Assembly: GCA_015499985.1 (NCBI GenBank)
Contig: JAAAUF010000001.1
Span: 101,998-165,997, forward strand
DNA: 64,000 bases
Source: Haplosporangium gracile
Taxonomy: Eukaryota; Mortierellomycota; Mortierellomycetes; Mortierellales; Mortierellaceae
Direction: 5' to 3'
This document shows, one piece after another, positions 62,985 through 64,000 of the stretch. The notes beneath the pieces were generated by a model. That model saw nothing but the letters and a program-made list of their open reading frames with translations, was not told the DNA's origin and did not search any database. A program made the translations under genes and the position numbers. Every line of letters begins with the position of its first letter. Position 1 is the stretch's first letter.

Positions 62985-64000
62985 TATGTGTGCACACTGT
63001 ATGCAAGTAGGTAAACAAGCAAAGCCAGAAAACGCGACTAAGGCACCCAGGCCAATTCAAAAAACAAAAGGACGTTCCTATTTCTTGAGCAAACAAGCAA
63101 CAATGAGTTTTTGTCCAGGAGCATGCATTTGGGCTCGTTTTTGTGTGTATTTTAATGTTGGTACTTGATAGGAGTACGTCCAATTGAAAAACTATATACT
63201 CAATAGTATGATAATTGACCAGTTACTTCCATGCAAGATCAGATCCCATCCAGACAGTTACAGCCTTCAGCACAATCGTAGTCGCAGTGTCGAAGTAATT
63301 ATTTTGGACAATAAAGAAAAAATGAGCGAGAAAAGGGCGACAGAAGGGTAGTTGAGTGAGTGGGTGAGCAAGCGAGCGAGAGAAAGCAACATCAAAACGG
63401 TGATCGAATTAAGTACCATGCGAACTAGCATACGAACAACAACACAACAAAACTTTCAAGACAACTGATGGACCATGGTCTTACAAAAAAAAAAAAAAAA
63501 AAAAAAGAGTGGTTGCCAGTATGGCACTGTCGGCATCTTTGTTGGCGAATGGACGCTCTTTCAAAACAAACAAGAGAAATCAGCCTGCGTGTGAATACAC
63601 CCGCAACTCCAACAACGACAACATCACAGAAATGCAGCCTCCTATCCCTTGCTTATGACATTGTCCATTTTTTCGCTGCTTTCTTTCTCGGTCTAGCGTG
63701 TTTTCTCTCTCTTACATTTTGTCCCGGCCATTACAAAGAAATAAAAAGTTAGAGAGAGGGGTAATGGGTCAAGCAAAGAAGAGGAACAACTTTTTTTCTT
63801 TTTTTCCTCTTCTAATCCAATGAAGATCGCAAAAACAAATACCCAGTTTATGTTTTGTCATGGTCATTCTCAACTCCAACTCCATTGTCCTAAACTCCCA
63901 CAAGAGCGACTGCAGCTCTTCCTTCCTCTCTTTCATCTACCTTCCTGTTGTCTGCTCATGAGTGGCTAGCGTTTTTTTTTTGTGGTCGACGAAGGAGGAA
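62985..64000. other. Intergenic sequence to the window end
   Basis: Contains a 22-A run at about 63485-63506. Short frames only; no gene can be supported. Confidence 0.45.

Overview
The window is nuclear DNA of an early-diverging filamentous fungus. Genes carry several short spliceosomal introns (GTAAGT/GTACGT donors, CTAAC-like branch points), are interleaved on both strands, and encode eukaryotic housekeeping proteins mixed with long Gln/His/Ser-rich fungal proteins. A WD40-bearing ATG16, a NAPE-PLD, an Ecl1-like protein and the low-complexity style suggest Mucoromycota, most likely Mortierellomycotina; that placement is inference from style, not from a search. There are no bacterial operons, no convincing tRNA or rRNA genes, no intact transposon and no CRISPR.

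Layout. 1-2.0 kb: 3' part of ATG16 (+). 2.3-5.2 kb: a single-exon Ser/Thr-rich orphan (-). 9.3-10.7 kb: a single-pass membrane protein (+). 11.7-13.4 kb: an FAR-17a/AIG1-like membrane protein (+). 13.8-16.0 kb: HAP2/NF-YA (-). 20.0-22.7 kb: a Gln-rich orphan (+). 23.0-24.1 kb: EMC8/9 (+). 24.6-26.4 kb: CKS1 embedded in a long Gln-rich protein (+). 26.9-29.0 kb: cytosolic-type aspartate aminotransferase (-). 31.1-32.8 kb: a decayed protein kinase (-). 35.7-36.9 kb: an Ecl1-like zinc protein (+). 37.2-39.1 kb: NAPE-PLD (-), divergent from an LCB3-type sphingoid-base phosphatase at 40.3-42.6 kb (+). 43.4-45.8 kb: a TBC-domain protein (+), whose large intron holds the only assembly gap (44580-44589). 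46.4-49.2 kb: a putative DNA-binding protein with a duplicated SANT/Myb-like domain and an AT-hook (-). 50.7-51.3 kb: a small low-complexity protein (-). From 51.3 kb to the end no gene can be named; only weak small-exon candidates are listed.

Themes. Lipid enzymes are well represented: a NAPE hydrolase and a sphingoid phosphate phosphatase share one divergent promoter region, and an AIG1-like protein keeps the Thr and His positions used by FAHFA hydrolases. Membrane and vesicle functions (ATG16, EMC8, TBC) and gene regulators (HAP2, SANT/AT-hook protein, Ecl1-like) make up most of the rest. Gene starts are preceded by long pyrimidine-rich leaders on the sense strand, which helped to choose starts and flags several leaders with no recognised gene behind them.

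Exon coordinates were derived by hand from splice signals and reading-frame continuity. For ATG16, EMC8, the aminotransferase, NAPE-PLD, LCB3, TBC, HAP2 and CKS1 the exon phases all agree and the spliced protein matches the family across junctions. The orphan genes are less certain.
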